This document shows positions 1 through 11,421 of a DNA stretch of 64,000 nt, in pieces; within the stretch, counting starts at the first letter, position 1; each line of letters starts with the position of its first letter. Source of the stretch: Pararhizobium sp. YC-54 (GTDB lineage Bacteria > Pseudomonadota > Alphaproteobacteria > Rhizobiales > Rhizobiaceae). Where the stretch lies: assembly GCF_025847205.1 (NCBI RefSeq), contig NZ_JAOYTH010000001.1, positions 620,001 through 684,000 of the forward strand, written 5' to 3'. A program made the position numbers and the translations under genes. A model generated the notes under the pieces. That model made no database searches and was not told the origin of the DNA. It saw only the letters and a program-made list of their open reading frames with translations.

Positions 1-429
1 ATCTTCCGGCTTCATGCCGCCATAGGCGGTGTAGGGCATGACCGGATAGAGATTGTTGCCCACGCGATCGATCCCCTGCATCACGGCATTGAGGAACTGC
101 GCATTGGTCCAGCCGCCAATGCCGTTGGCATGCGGGGAAATGTTCGGTGCATAGAACTTGCCGATCGCCGTATCCATCTGCAGTCCACCCGACAGGATTT
201 CGGTATTGCTGCCCGATCCGTGGCAGGCGCCGCAGCCGGCGGCATTGAACAGATACTTGCCGTTGTCAGTGTTCGCCTTGTAGGTCGCGTAGGCGTCGTC
301 GGTGAAAGCGTCACGCGCCGACGCGGTGCCGGGACACTGACTCAGAGCCAGCATTGCAGCCGCTATTGCCAAGGCCTGATGTGGCAGGCCGCGGATCATT
401 TTCCCGGACAATCGATCGAACATGCGCAT
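1..429 (-). CDS. c-type cytochrome, class I (3' end beyond window)
   Basis: A secreted electron-transfer heme protein; 143 codons are visible and the C-terminus lies outside the window. The N-terminus is a signal peptide (hydrophobic run after MIRGLPHQ, ending near TASA). One heme c site, CGACH, is at about residues 65-69, followed by APNISPHANGIGGWT, a motif usual in cytochrome c subunits that accept electrons from membrane dehydrogenases. ATG at 429 is preceded by AAGGGGAA; a second in-frame ATG lies at 423. The ferric-reductase-like gene ends 46 bases upstream on the same strand, so the two are probably co-transcribed and may form one redox chain. The exact partner cannot be told from sequence. 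Confidence 0.85.
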   Translation of the reverse strand, partial: MRMFDRLSGKMIRGLPHQALAIAAAMLALSQCPGTASARDAFTDDAYATYKANTDNGKYLFNAAGCGACHGSGSNTEILSGGLQMDTAIGKFYAPNISPHANGIGGWTNAQFLNAVMQGIDRVGNNLYPVMPYTAYGGMKPED

Positions 430-475
430 GGCTTGTTCCCCTTGCTTTCTCAAACGACAAAATATGCGAGGCGCG

Positions 476-1735
476 TTATCGGAACTCGAACTGCTCGAAC
501 TCGACCCGTTTGGGTTTCTTGCCGAGGTCCTTCAGGCCCTTTTCGATGGCTTTTCGTAAGGGCGGCGGCCCACAGAACCAGAGGTCGGCCTCCGCCGGAT
601 CGACGGCGCTCGATGCCGCGAGCTTCGCCGCGTCGAGCCGTCCGTCGGTCTTGGAATCATGCAAAGTAAAACTGAAATTCGAAAGTTTTTCCGCCTGCGC
701 CTCGAACGTGTCGAGGCCGATCGCCTCGCTCCGGTCACGCACGCAATAGACCATATGAATGTCCTGGCCTTCATCGCCCTTCAGGCGTCCCGCCATCGCA
801 AGGAACGGTGTCACGCCGATGCCGCCGGCTAGCCATATCTGTTTCTTGCCGCCACGGCGATGGTTGAAATGACCATAACCGCCCTCCAGCTTGAGCCGAT
901 CGCCAACGGCAAGGCCTTCCCGCAGGGCCTTGGTATAATCGCCCAGCGGCTTGATGGCGAAGCGGACGACGCCATTCTCATCCATGCCGGCAATCGTGAA
1001 GGGATGCGGCTCGCGCAGGCCCGGCTTGTTGACCCGGAAGAACCCGAACTGGCCCGGCTTTGCGCGCAGCGGACGCCGGACCGGACGGGCGGATATGATC
1101 GTTGCACCCTCGTGGCGCGTGACGTCGATGACTTCATAAGTTCGGGTGCGCAGCCAGGGGAAGAGCTGGGTGTAGATGTAGCTCACAGTCCCGATCATCG
1201 CAAAAATGTTCAGATAGGTCGCCAGCATCGCGGTGCCGTCATAGGGCCGCTTGATGAACGTCTGGTGGAAGGCGACCATGATGAACAGCAGGCCGATGAA
1301 ACGGTGGGTCAGGCGCCAGAAATGGTAGGGAATCTCGATCTTCGTTTTCGGAATGATCTTGACGATACTCAGCACCAAAAGCACCACGAAGGCATAGAAT
1401 GCATACTCGCCCGCCTGTGCCGCAAGCTTGTTCAGCCCGCTGGTCAGCGACAGGCCCTTGAAATCCGGGGTGATGAAATAGTGCACGAGGATCAGCACCA
1501 GCACCGTGATGCCCACCCGGCGATGCGTCTGATAAATCCGGTCAAGCCCGCCGAAAAGCCGCTCGACGAACGGCGGACGCGTCGCCATGAACAGCGCGAG
1601 CGCCATGCCGGTAAAGGCCATGGACGACGCCATCAGCGAAAACGTCGTGCCCGCATTGGTGTGGCTGACCGCAGGGACGGCCAACAGCCCCGCAAATCCC
1701 ATCAGCGACCAGACAAGAACAGCACCCGCGCTCAC
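476..1735 (-). CDS. ferric reductase-like transmembrane flavocytochrome
   Basis: A membrane oxidoreductase that would pass electrons from NAD(P)H through FAD and heme across the inner membrane. Residues about 1-200 hold six or so membrane segments with His residues suited to heme (HRRVG, HYF, HRF, HQTF). The C-terminal half is a ferredoxin-reductase module: FAD motif HPFTIAG, NAD-binding motif GGIGVTPFLA and the terminal FCGPPPL motif. I chose GTG at 1735 because GAGGG stands seven bases ahead of it and the membrane region starts directly after; the open frame runs back to a TTG at 1798 with no ribosome site. It precedes the cytochrome c gene. Substrate (ferric iron, copper or a quinone) is unknown. 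Confidence 0.85.
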   Translation of the reverse strand: MSAGAVLVWSLMGFAGLLAVPAVSHTNAGTTFSLMASSMAFTGMALALFMATRPPFVERLFGGLDRIYQTHRRVGITVLVLILVHYFITPDFKGLSLTSGLNKLAAQAGEYAFYAFVVLLVLSIVKIIPKTKIEIPYHFWRLTHRFIGLLFIMVAFHQTFIKRPYDGTAMLATYLNIFAMIGTVSYIYTQLFPWLRTRTYEVIDVTRHEGATIISARPVRRPLRAKPGQFGFFRVNKPGLREPHPFTIAGMDENGVVRFAIKPLGDYTKALREGLAVGDRLKLEGGYGHFNHRRGGKKQIWLAGGIGVTPFLAMAGRLKGDEGQDIHMVYCVRDRSEAIGLDTFEAQAEKLSNFSFTLHDSKTDGRLDAAKLAASSAVDPAEADLWFCGPPPLRKAIEKGLKDLGKKPKRVEFEQFEFR

Positions 1736-2083
1736 GCAAATATCCCTCACCACACCGCAATCGCGGAGCCCCTGGGACAAGACTGGCAAGCCCCTCAAGC
1801 TTCGTCAACTGCTATTGTAGAAGATACGATTTTGCGGTGGGCTTTATTCGCCCCGCACCCCAAGCTTTTGTGTTTGCGGGGAAATTACGCCTGGCCACGG
1901 GGCGAAACGAAGAGGCAATCCTTGGTTACCTCAGCCCGCCTCTTGCAGGCGCCTCTCGTGCCTTTTACGGCATGGAAAACCTGATGTTGGCAAGGCGTAA
2001 CGGCCCTACCCGCCCGGATTCCGGGCAAACAAAAAAAGCGGCCCGAAAGCCGCCCTTTTCCATACTGGCTTCTCGATCAATTG
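1736..2083. other. 348-base intergenic gap without a gene
   Basis: No open frame with a convincing start, codon pattern or homology is seen on either strand. The left part should hold the promoter of the ferric-reductase-like gene on the minus strand, though I see no clear -35/-10 pair. The right end holds the terminator of fpr. I looked for tRNA, cobalamin riboswitch and iron-box (Irr, Fur) patterns and found none. A small RNA cannot be excluded. Confidence 0.6.
2031..2055 (-). terminator. factor-independent terminator after fpr
   Basis: Read on the minus strand, a GCGGC...GCCGC stem (2038-2042 with 2049-2053) is followed by seven T (2031-2037). It lies about 30 bases past the fpr stop codon and closes the sulfite-assimilation cluster. 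Confidence 0.85.
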
Positions 2084-2896
2084 TTACCCAACGAACGCAC
2101 GTTCGATGACGAACTCGCCCGGCTTGTTGTTGGAGCCCTCGTTCAAACCGGCCGCCTCGAGAATTTCCTTGGTTTCCTTCAGCATCTCGGTCGATCCGCA
2201 GATCATGCCGCGATCCACCGCCGGATCGAAGGCCGGAAGGCTGAGGTCGGAGAAGAACTTGCCGTCACGCAACAGGTTGGTGATGCGGCCCTTGAACGGA
2301 TAATCCTCGCGGGTCGCCGTCGCATAGTGGCGCAGCTTGTCGCCGACCAGTTCGGCAAGGAATTCATGGTTGCGGATTTCCTCGATGAGGTCGAAGCCGT
2401 ATTTCAGTTCGGCAACGTCGCGGGTCGTGTGGGTGAGGATCACCTCTTCGAACTTCTCAAAAGTTTCCGGATCGCGGATCAGGCTTGCAAACGGCGCGAT
2501 GCCGGTGCCGGTGGAAAACATGTAGAGGCGCTTGCCGGGTGTGAGCGCGTCGAGCACCAGCGTGCCGGTCGGCTTCTTGCGCATCAGCACCGGGTCGCCG
2601 GGCTTGATACCCTGCAGATGCGAGGTCAGCGGGCCATCCGGAACCTTGATCGAGAAGAATTCAAGCTCGTCATCCCAGGCGGGGCTGGCGATCGAATAGG
2701 CGCGGTAGACCGGTTTTCCGTCGATCATCAGGCCGATCATGGCAAATTCGCCGGAGCGGAATCGGAATTCGGCCGGACGCGTCATGCGGAAGCTGAACAG
2801 CCGGTCCGTGTAATGGGTGACCTTCGTCACTGTTTCAGCGAACACGCCGGCAGGTACGGTTATGGCAAATTCTTCGATCTTGGCAGGAGCATTCAT
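2084..2896 (-). CDS. fpr: ferredoxin/flavodoxin-NADP+ reductase
   Basis: A cytoplasmic FAD enzyme that exchanges electrons between NADPH and ferredoxin or flavodoxin. Length (270 aa) fits the bacterial plant-type family. Visible motifs: RAYSIASP (FAD), STGTGIAPF (NADP ribose/pyrophosphate), GSTEML (NADP end) and a C-terminal tail ending AFVG, as in rhizobial and Rhodobacter enzymes. It is last in the cysG-DUF2849-cysI-DUF934-fpr order. No cysJ flavoprotein is present, so Fpr could feed electrons to the sulfite reductase through a ferredoxin (inference). A 137-base gap before it holds a possible promoter of its own, so it may also be transcribed alone. Confidence 0.95.
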   Translation of the reverse strand: MNAPAKIEEFAITVPAGVFAETVTKVTHYTDRLFSFRMTRPAEFRFRSGEFAMIGLMIDGKPVYRAYSIASPAWDDELEFFSIKVPDGPLTSHLQGIKPGDPVLMRKKPTGTLVLDALTPGKRLYMFSTGTGIAPFASLIRDPETFEKFEEVILTHTTRDVAELKYGFDLIEEIRNHEFLAELVGDKLRHYATATREDYPFKGRITNLLRDGKFFSDLSLPAFDPAVDRGMICGSTEMLKETKEILEAAGLNEGSNNKPGEFVIERAFVG

Positions 2897-2948
2897 CTCG
2901 GCGTCAGGTCCTGTAATGATGAGCAGTTCTTTCAGGTATCAGCGGATA

Positions 2949-2991
2949 TTCCAAAAGGCACTGCTTTGGAAGCAAATCCGTTCCAATTATA
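2949..2991 (-). promoter_or_regulatory. possible fpr promoter with operator-like inverted repeat
   Basis: On the minus strand a perfect TATAAT (2991-2986) is followed about 15 bases on by TTCCAAA-N9-TTTGGAA (2949-2955 and 2965-2971). No good -35 is seen 16-18 bases upstream, so the promoter call is tentative; the inverted repeat itself is exact. It would let fpr respond separately from cysI, for example to redox stress. Confidence 0.4.
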
Positions 2992-3033
2992 GCGCCTTTT
3001 GCAGATTGATGCGTGCTTCAGTGTGTCGCGGCC

Positions 3034-3531
3034 TTAAGAAACCCGGCGCCAGCTGTAGGATTTCGCGTCCGTCGATGGCTTGGCTGCCGGCTGATAGTGA
3101 TTATCGATGCCAGGCAGCCGTCCTTCGGACAGGCGCTTGAGAGCCGTCTCGTTGCTGACGGCAAAACTGTCAATGCCACAGCGCAGCATCAGCGGCACCT
3201 GGTCGATCAACACGTCGCCGACAGCACGAACTTCCTTGCCGTAACCCAGCCGAGCCCGCAACAGCGATGCGTGGCTGAAAGCCCGGCCGTCGTTGAACGC
3301 CGGAAAGGCGACCGCAATCAGCGACACCTGCTCCAGAAATGGCTGCAGCCGCGTCACGTCGTCGGCCGGGTTGATCAAAACGCCAAGCCCGCTATCGCCA
3401 GACGATGCCTTTTCGAGGAAGGCATCGATCCCGAGAATGGCTTTCTCGTTCGAGCCGGCCTTGGTTTCCTCGGTTTCGACAACCCAGGGATCGTCGGTCA
3501 CGAAACCGGTTTCTTTCCAGATCTGTGTCAT
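3034..3531 (-). CDS. DUF934 family protein, sulfite-assimilation associated
   Basis: A 165-residue cytoplasmic protein of the DUF934 (COG3749) family, recognised by the conserved C-terminal half with LIDQVPLMLRCGIDSF and the HYQPA ending. Biochemical role is not established. In many proteobacteria the gene follows cysI, as here (33 bases after cysI), which ties it to sulfite reduction or siroheme enzyme assembly. It has no signal peptide, membrane segment or metal-binding cysteine cluster. The ATG has AAGGACA upstream. Confidence 0.9.
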   Translation of the reverse strand: MTQIWKETGFVTDDPWVVETEETKAGSNEKAILGIDAFLEKASSGDSGLGVLINPADDVTRLQPFLEQVSLIAVAFPAFNDGRAFSHASLLRARLGYGKEVRAVGDVLIDQVPLMLRCGIDSFAVSNETALKRLSEGRLPGIDNHYQPAAKPSTDAKSYSWRRVS

Positions 3532-3564
3532 ATGCTTGTCCTTGAACCTGCTTATCCCTGAAAC

Positions 3565-5238
<1,674 letters not shown>

Positions 5239-5252
5239 CGGTCTTCTTTTCC

Positions 5253-5567
5253 TTAAGCCGCGTGCAGGGGGCCGGTCAGGCCCTTGTATCCCGGCGCATA
5301 ATCGATTGTCGGGCCCTCGGCGCGAACGCGCTCGCGCAGACGCAACGGCCGCAAAACGCCTGCCACTTCTTCGATATCAATGACATTCACGTCAACCACC
5401 TTGTTGTCGGCAAAAGCGGCTTTTCCGGTCGCTTCCAGCGCGGTGACCGCTTCGGCGTGGCGGGCGACAAACGCGTCCTGCAGCGATTCCACCCAGTTGC
5501 CCGACGCATCGAGCCAGACGGAGATACCGTCGGACAGGCGGTTTGCGGTCAATACCTTGTCGGCCAT
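5253..5567 (-). CDS. DUF2849 family protein
   Basis: A 104-residue protein of unknown function, recognised as DUF2849 by the TANRLSDGISVWLD start and the APGYKGLTGPLH end. It starts one base past the cysG stop and ends 14 bases before cysI, so translation is likely coupled to cysG (GAGGAACTGAC before ATG). The family is found almost only between cysG and cysI in alphaproteobacteria, which suggests a role in siroheme delivery or sulfite reductase function (inference). No cysteines or membrane segments are present. Confidence 0.9.
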   Translation of the reverse strand: MADKVLTANRLSDGISVWLDASGNWVESLQDAFVARHAEAVTALEATGKAAFADNKVVDVNVIDIEEVAGVLRPLRLRERVRAEGPTIDYAPGYKGLTGPLHAA

Positions 5568-5568
5568 G

Positions 5569-7038
<1,470 letters not shown>

Positions 7039-7071
7039 AGCGTGGGAATCTGATCCTGTTGCAGGTACCGC

Positions 7072-7140
7072 AGAATATCTCTTTTATATAACCGAAATTG
7101 AAGAAACAGAAATTCCGATGCCTTTGCGGCCGGATATTCT
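7072..7140. promoter_or_regulatory. upstream region of cysG with spaced 8-base inverted repeat
   Basis: AGAATATC (7072-7079) and GATATTCT (7133-7140) are exact inverse copies 53 bases apart, flanking an AT-rich stretch (TTTTATATAA at about 7082-7091) that is the likely cysG promoter zone. The arrangement could bind a dimeric regulator to two sites, but chance is possible. No SAM-II riboswitch pattern was seen. Confidence 0.3.
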
Positions 7141-7284
7141 TTTGCTCGACTTCAGCATAAATTGAGCAAATATCACCGGCCATGGCGGCGCGGCAACAGT
7201 CAGCCAGAGCGTTCCATCGGCATTGCCTATTCCGGCCGATATCCGTTAAATGCCGTCATTCCCATGGACCGGAGCGCTGAGCTT

Positions 7285-7872
7285 ATGAAGAATTCCGACC
7301 TCGCAGACCGCCTGCTGACCGTCATCGAAACCGACGTCCTGCCCTTGACGGAGAAGGGCGTGGCTGCCGGCAACAAGGTTTTCGGAGCGGCGATCCTGCG
7401 CAAATCGGACCTGTCTCTGGTGATTGCCGAGACCAACAACGAGACGGAAAACCCGCTCTGGCATGGCGAGGTACATACGCTGAAGCGGTTCTACGAGCGC
7501 GCGGAGAAGCCGGACACCAAGGACCTGATCTTCCTCTCCACCCATGAGCCCTGTTCGATGTGCCTCTCGGCCATCACCTGGGCGGGCTTCGACAATTTCT
7601 ACTATCTCTTCAGCCACGAGGATTCGCGCGACGCTTTCTCGATCCCGCACGACCTGAAAATCCTGAAAGAGGTTTTCCGCCTCGATCCCGGCGGTTATGC
7701 CAAGACCAACGCCTTCTGGCGGTCGACATCGATCGCCGATCTGGTGGCAACATCCGAAGAGGCAGCAAAATCCGCGCTGCGGGCAAAGGACCAGCGCATC
7801 CGTGAACGATATCAAGCGCTCTCCGATGCCTACCAGTCCGGCAAGAACGACAACGCCATTCCGTTGAATTGA
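7285..7872 (+). CDS. nucleoside/cytidine deaminase family protein
   Basis: A predicted zinc-dependent deaminase, 195 aa. Zinc and catalytic motifs are HGE (HGEVHT, where HAE is more usual) and PCSMC, in the order of the CMP/dCMP deaminase fold; an Asn-rich TNNETENP segment precedes HGE as in the substrate pocket of cytosine/guanine deaminases. The substrate is unknown. ATG at 7285 has GGAG ten bases upstream; the frame is open further back but with no ribosome site. It is followed after five bases by mazG, so both may act in nucleotide-pool cleaning. Confidence 0.8.
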   Translation: MKNSDLADRLLTVIETDVLPLTEKGVAAGNKVFGAAILRKSDLSLVIAETNNETENPLWHGEVHTLKRFYERAEKPDTKDLIFLSTHEPCSMCLSAITWAGFDNFYYLFSHEDSRDAFSIPHDLKILKEVFRLDPGGYAKTNAFWRSTSIADLVATSEEAAKSALRAKDQRIRERYQALSDAYQSGKNDNAIPLN

Positions 7873-7877
7873 GCCCC

Positions 7878-8711
7878 ATGCAGCCCTCCAAGGATATCAA
7901 CCGCCTCATCGACATCATGGAAGCCCTGCGCCAGCCGGAAACGGGCTGCCCGTGGGACCTCGTCCAGACCTTCGAGACCATCAAGCCCTATACGCTGGAA
8001 GAAGCCTATGAGGTTGCCGACGCCATCGAGCGCGGCGACATGGACGATCTGTGCGACGAGCTCGGCGACCTGCTGCTGCAGGTGGTTTTTCACGCGCGTA
8101 TGGCCGAGGAAGCCGGCGATTTCGCCTTCGGCGATGTGGTGGAAGCGATCACGCGAAAAATGATTCGCCGCCATCCGCATGTCTTTGCGAGGTCCGATGC
8201 CGACACGCCACAGGCTGTGAAACTGCAGTGGGACCAGATCAAGCAGGCGGAAAAAGCCGAGCGCGTTGAGCGGCGGGCAAAGCGCGGCCTGCCGGAGGAT
8301 GCCTACAAGGGACATCTTAGCTCCGTCCAGCGCAGTTTCCCGGCACTGGTCGAAGCCTTGAAACTGCAGGAACGGGCAGCCAAGGTCGGCTTCGACTGGT
8401 CCTCGCCCGAACCGATCCTCGACAAGATCGAGGAAGAGATCGCCGAACTGCGCGAGGCTTTGGCATCGAACGACAGCCAAAAGGTGGCGGACGAACTTGG
8501 CGACCTGATTTTCGCCGTCGTCAATATCGGCCGCCATGTCGGCGCCGATCCGGAAATGGCCCTGCGCGGCACAAACACCAAGTTCCGGCGCCGTTTTGCC
8601 CATATCGAGACGGCGCTGGAGACGGCGGGAGAAACGCTTGAGGCGGCAACGCTGGAGAGGATGGAAGATCTCTGGCAGGCAGCCAAGGCGATCGAGCGGC
8701 AGTTGACGTAG
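7878..8711 (+). CDS. mazG: nucleoside triphosphate pyrophosphohydrolase MazG
   Basis: Hydrolyses NTPs and dNTPs to monophosphates, removing aberrant nucleotides. Two tandem MazG domains are visible: EEAYEVADAIERG...DELGDLLLQVVFH near residues 40-75 and EEEIAELREAL...DELGDLIFAVVNI near residues 185-225, the ExxE-x(n)-ExxD metal motifs. Length 277 aa is normal. ATG at 7878 lies five bases after the deaminase stop; a TTG overlapping that stop is the other possible start. A perfect hairpin terminator follows. Confidence 0.95.
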   Translation: MQPSKDINRLIDIMEALRQPETGCPWDLVQTFETIKPYTLEEAYEVADAIERGDMDDLCDELGDLLLQVVFHARMAEEAGDFAFGDVVEAITRKMIRRHPHVFARSDADTPQAVKLQWDQIKQAEKAERVERRAKRGLPEDAYKGHLSSVQRSFPALVEALKLQERAAKVGFDWSSPEPILDKIEEEIAELREALASNDSQKVADELGDLIFAVVNIGRHVGADPEMALRGTNTKFRRRFAHIETALETAGETLEAATLERMEDLWQAAKAIERQLT

Positions 8712-8723
8712 TGCTTATCTATA

Positions 8724-8762
8724 CATTGACGTAACGGCATTCCGTTACGTCAATGCTCTTTT
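8724..8762. terminator. bidirectional hairpin between mazG and hflX
   Basis: A perfect 14-bp stem (8724-8737 with 8742-8755) and a CATT loop lie in the 57-base gap between the convergent mazG and hflX stops. CTCTTTTC follows on the plus strand and a TA-rich tail on the minus strand, so it probably ends both transcripts. Confidence 0.8.
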
Positions 8763-8768
8763 CAAGCC

Positions 8769-10094
8769 CTACCAGTCCTGCGCAGCCGCCTTCGGGCCGT
8801 TTCCAAGACGCCGGTCGAGTTCTTCCGCTTCGTTCGGCGTCATGCGCAGATCGAGGCTGACGGAGCCGTCTTCCATGTCTTCCCGGCCATCGACCATCGT
8901 GTGTTCGTAAATCCAGGAGAGGAGCTGCAGCTTGTTCGGCGGAAGCATGACGGTGCATTCCGTCAGGACGCCGGACAGGCGCTTGTTGATCTCGGTGAGG
9001 AGATGATCGACGCCCTCGCCCGTGACGGCGGAAACCGCGACGATACTTTCGCTGTTTTGCGTCTTCTGGACGAGGCTGTCATGCGCTTCTTCGCCGAGCA
9101 GGTCGATCTTGTTCCAGACTTCGAGAATGCGTTCCGAACGCGCCTTCTCGTCAATGCCGAGATCTTCGAGGATGCGCAGAACGTCCTGCGATTGAACCTG
9201 ATTATCGTGATCGGAAAGATCGCGCACATGCAGGATCAGGTCGGCTTCCAGCACCTCTTCCAGCGTCGCACGGAAGGCGGCGACCAGATGGGTCGGCAGG
9301 TCGGAGATGAAACCGACGGTATCCGACAGCATCACCATGCGCCCATGCGGCAGTTTCATCCGGCGCAACGTCGGATCGAGCGTCGCAAACAGCATGTCTT
9401 CGGCCAGAACGCCCGCACCGGTAATACGGTTGAACAGCGTCGATTTGCCGGCATTGGTATAACCGACGAGGGCGACGATCGGATGCGGCACCTTCTTGCG
9501 CTTGGCGCGATGCAGCTGGCGGGTGCGGCGCACCTGCTCCAGCTCCTTCTCGAGCTTGACGATCTTTTCCTGCAAAAGCCGGCGGTCGGCTTCGATCTGG
9601 GTTTCACCCGGACCACCCATGAAGCCCGCGCCACCGCGCTGACGCTCCAGGTGGGTCCAGCTGCGCACCAGACGGCCCTTCTGGTAATTCAGATGGGCGA
9701 GATCGACCTGCAGCGTGCCTTCCTTGGTGGAAGCGCGGCGGCCGAAAATTTCCAGGATGAGACCGGTCCGGTCGATGACCTTGCAGTTCCATTCCTTTTC
9801 CAGGTTGCGCTGCTGAACGGGGGTCAGCGGATGATCGATGATGACGAGCCCGGCATTGTGCTCGCTGAGCAGATGTCCGATCTCCTCGATCTTGCCGCTG
9901 CCGAGCAACGTACCCGGTTTCGGCTGGGCGACCGGCACGATCAAGCCCTGCACGACTTCGAGATCGATGGCGAGCGCGAGCCCGATCGTCTCTTCCAGTC
10001 GGCTTTCGTCGCTGCGCGTCGAGGTCGCGGCAATGATGTCCGCATTCTGTCTTCCGGTCTTTTTCAGGACCGGGACGATGACGACGGCGCGCAT
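8769..10094 (-). CDS. hflX: ribosome-associated GTPase HflX
   Basis: A GTPase that binds the 50S subunit and splits stalled ribosomes. Residues 1-190 are the HflX N-domain (LLGSGKIEEI; glycine-rich GGAGFMGGPGETQIE), followed by the G domain: GYTNAGKST (G1), DTVGF (G3), NKID (G4). The C-terminal 60 residues are the usual variable tail. The first ATG is at 10094, but the frame stays open 21 more codons to an ATT at 10157 just past the hfq stop and reads like conserved protein; the true start may be ATT. It follows hfq, a common pairing. Confidence 0.95.
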   Translation of the reverse strand: MRAVVIVPVLKKTGRQNADIIAATSTRSDESRLEETIGLALAIDLEVVQGLIVPVAQPKPGTLLGSGKIEEIGHLLSEHNAGLVIIDHPLTPVQQRNLEKEWNCKVIDRTGLILEIFGRRASTKEGTLQVDLAHLNYQKGRLVRSWTHLERQRGGAGFMGGPGETQIEADRRLLQEKIVKLEKELEQVRRTRQLHRAKRKKVPHPIVALVGYTNAGKSTLFNRITGAGVLAEDMLFATLDPTLRRMKLPHGRMVMLSDTVGFISDLPTHLVAAFRATLEEVLEADLILHVRDLSDHDNQVQSQDVLRILEDLGIDEKARSERILEVWNKIDLLGEEAHDSLVQKTQNSESIVAVSAVTGEGVDHLLTEINKRLSGVLTECTVMLPPNKLQLLSWIYEHTMVDGREDMEDGSVSLDLRMTPNEAEELDRRLGNGPKAAAQDW

Positions 10095-10172
10095 GTCATC
10101 ACGCAGCTTTTCAAGCTCCGGGATGATCGACGCCGATTTGGTATCACGTTTGGTAATGTGTCTTGTATCCCG

Positions 10173-10415
10173 TCAGGATGCGGATTCTTCGCTCTCGAAC
10201 ATCTGCATCGGCTGTCCCGGCATGATTGTCGAGATCGCGTGCTTGTATACGAGCTGGGAATGCCCGTCACGCCGCAAAAGCACACAGAAGTTGTCGAAAG
10301 AAGTGACAACGCCCGTCAGTTTCACACCATTGATAAGAAATATCGTCAGAGATATCTTCTGCTTGCGGACGGTGTTGAGAAAAAGATCCTGCAAGTTCTG
10401 AGAACGTTCCGCCAT
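10173..10415 (-). CDS. hfq: RNA chaperone Hfq
   Basis: A hexameric Sm-like protein that pairs small RNAs with mRNAs. The 80 residues match Hfq throughout: [12 protein letters not shown] (Sm1 start), [10 protein letters not shown], and the Sm2 motif YKHAIST. The C-terminal tail is short, as in alphaproteobacteria. It lies between dat and hflX; a 109-base gap upstream gives room for its own promoter. Confidence 0.98.
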   Translation of the reverse strand: MAERSQNLQDLFLNTVRKQKISLTIFLINGVKLTGVVTSFDNFCVLLRRDGHSQLVYKHAISTIMPGQPMQMFESEESAS

Positions 10416-10524
10416 AGCGCCGCTTCTTTCTTATTTTCCGGTCCGTTTAACCGGTTGATTATACAATCTGAATAGCCTGAACGCTGAAAAAACTGGTCTT
10501 TAAAGCGCTCCCCCGGATTTGGTA

Positions 10525-11388
10525 TCAAATCGCGGTCTTTTCCGCAATGTCGAAAAAGGCTTCACGAATTTTCTGTGACACGCTACCCGGGTGGCCATTG
10601 GCAATGGTTTTACCGTTAACCGCCACGACAGGAAAGCAGATGCTGGTGGCCGCCGTGATGAAAACCTCGCGCGCCTCAAGCATGTCTTCGACGGAAAAGG
10701 CCTCTTCGACGATTTCAAGCCCGATCGCCGCGGTTACGTCTTTCAGTGTCGTCCGGGTAATCCCGCGCAGGATGCCGTGCTCGGCGTGGCGCGTCCGCAG
10801 CCGGCCGTCCTTGTCGACGATCCAGACATTGGTCGCCGCCCCTTCCTTCACCGTGCCGTCCCGATCGATGAAGATCGCCTCCTGGGCGCCCTCCTCCTTG
10901 GCCACCTGGCGGGCCAGCACGTTCGGCAGCAATCCGACGGACTTGATATCGACGCGGTCCCAGCGGTTTTCCGGAACGGTGATGGCACCGATGCCAGCGG
11001 CGTTCTTCTTCGCAATCACCGACGCATCGGTTCGCTTCGCGGTCACAACGATGGTCGATGGCGTGTCCGCTGCCGGAAAGACATGGTCCCGCCGCGCTGC
11101 GCCGCGCGTCACCTGCAGATAGAACAGGCCGTTCCTCACCCGGTTGCGGCGCACGACCTCGCGAATGACGAGGATGAGCGCGGACCGTGTCATCGGCCAT
11201 GCCATCCGCAGCTCGCTCAGCGAGCGGTCCAGCCGGTCAAGATGGCGGGTCAGATCGACGATGAAGCCGTGGCGGATCTCGCAGACCTCATAGACGCCAT
11301 CGGCAAACTGGAAGCCGCGATCCTCAATATGAACACCAGCTTCGGTGTGGCGCTGGTAGGCGCCGTTGACATAGGCAATTCTCGACAT
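10525..11388 (-). CDS. dat: D-amino-acid transaminase (class IV aminotransferase)
   Basis: A PLP enzyme of fold type IV, 287 aa, predicted to transfer amino groups between D-amino acids, giving D-Glu or D-Ala for the cell wall. Markers: MSRIAYVNGAY start, HIEDRGFQFADGVYEV, catalytic Lys in VDIKSVGLLPNVLA, and AATNVWIV. IlvE-type branched-chain transaminases share the fold; the IEDRGFQFADGVYE motif favours Dat. It starts 33 bases after the ntrX stop, so it may be read from the ntr operon. Confidence 0.9.
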   Translation of the reverse strand: MSRIAYVNGAYQRHTEAGVHIEDRGFQFADGVYEVCEIRHGFIVDLTRHLDRLDRSLSELRMAWPMTRSALILVIREVVRRNRVRNGLFYLQVTRGAARRDHVFPAADTPSTIVVTAKRTDASVIAKKNAAGIGAITVPENRWDRVDIKSVGLLPNVLARQVAKEEGAQEAIFIDRDGTVKEGAATNVWIVDKDGRLRTRHAEHGILRGITRTTLKDVTAAIGLEIVEEAFSVEDMLEAREVFITAATSICFPVVAVNGKTIANGHPGSVSQKIREAFFDIAEKTAI

Positions 11389-11421
11389 GGATGATCCGTC
11401 TTGGCAGGATGGAAGCGCGTC

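Noticed and set aside
1736..2083. Small gene or riboswitch in the widest gap
   Set aside because: Short open frames lack starts with ribosome sites and no riboswitch core was found.
7039..7284. SAM-II riboswitch upstream of cysG
   Set aside because: The conserved pseudoknot sequence of SAM-II is not present on either strand; only a spaced inverted repeat is seen.
8901..10475. Long plus-strand open frame opposite hflX and hfq
   Set aside because: Same antisense effect; crosses the hflX-hfq boundary and has no family resemblance.
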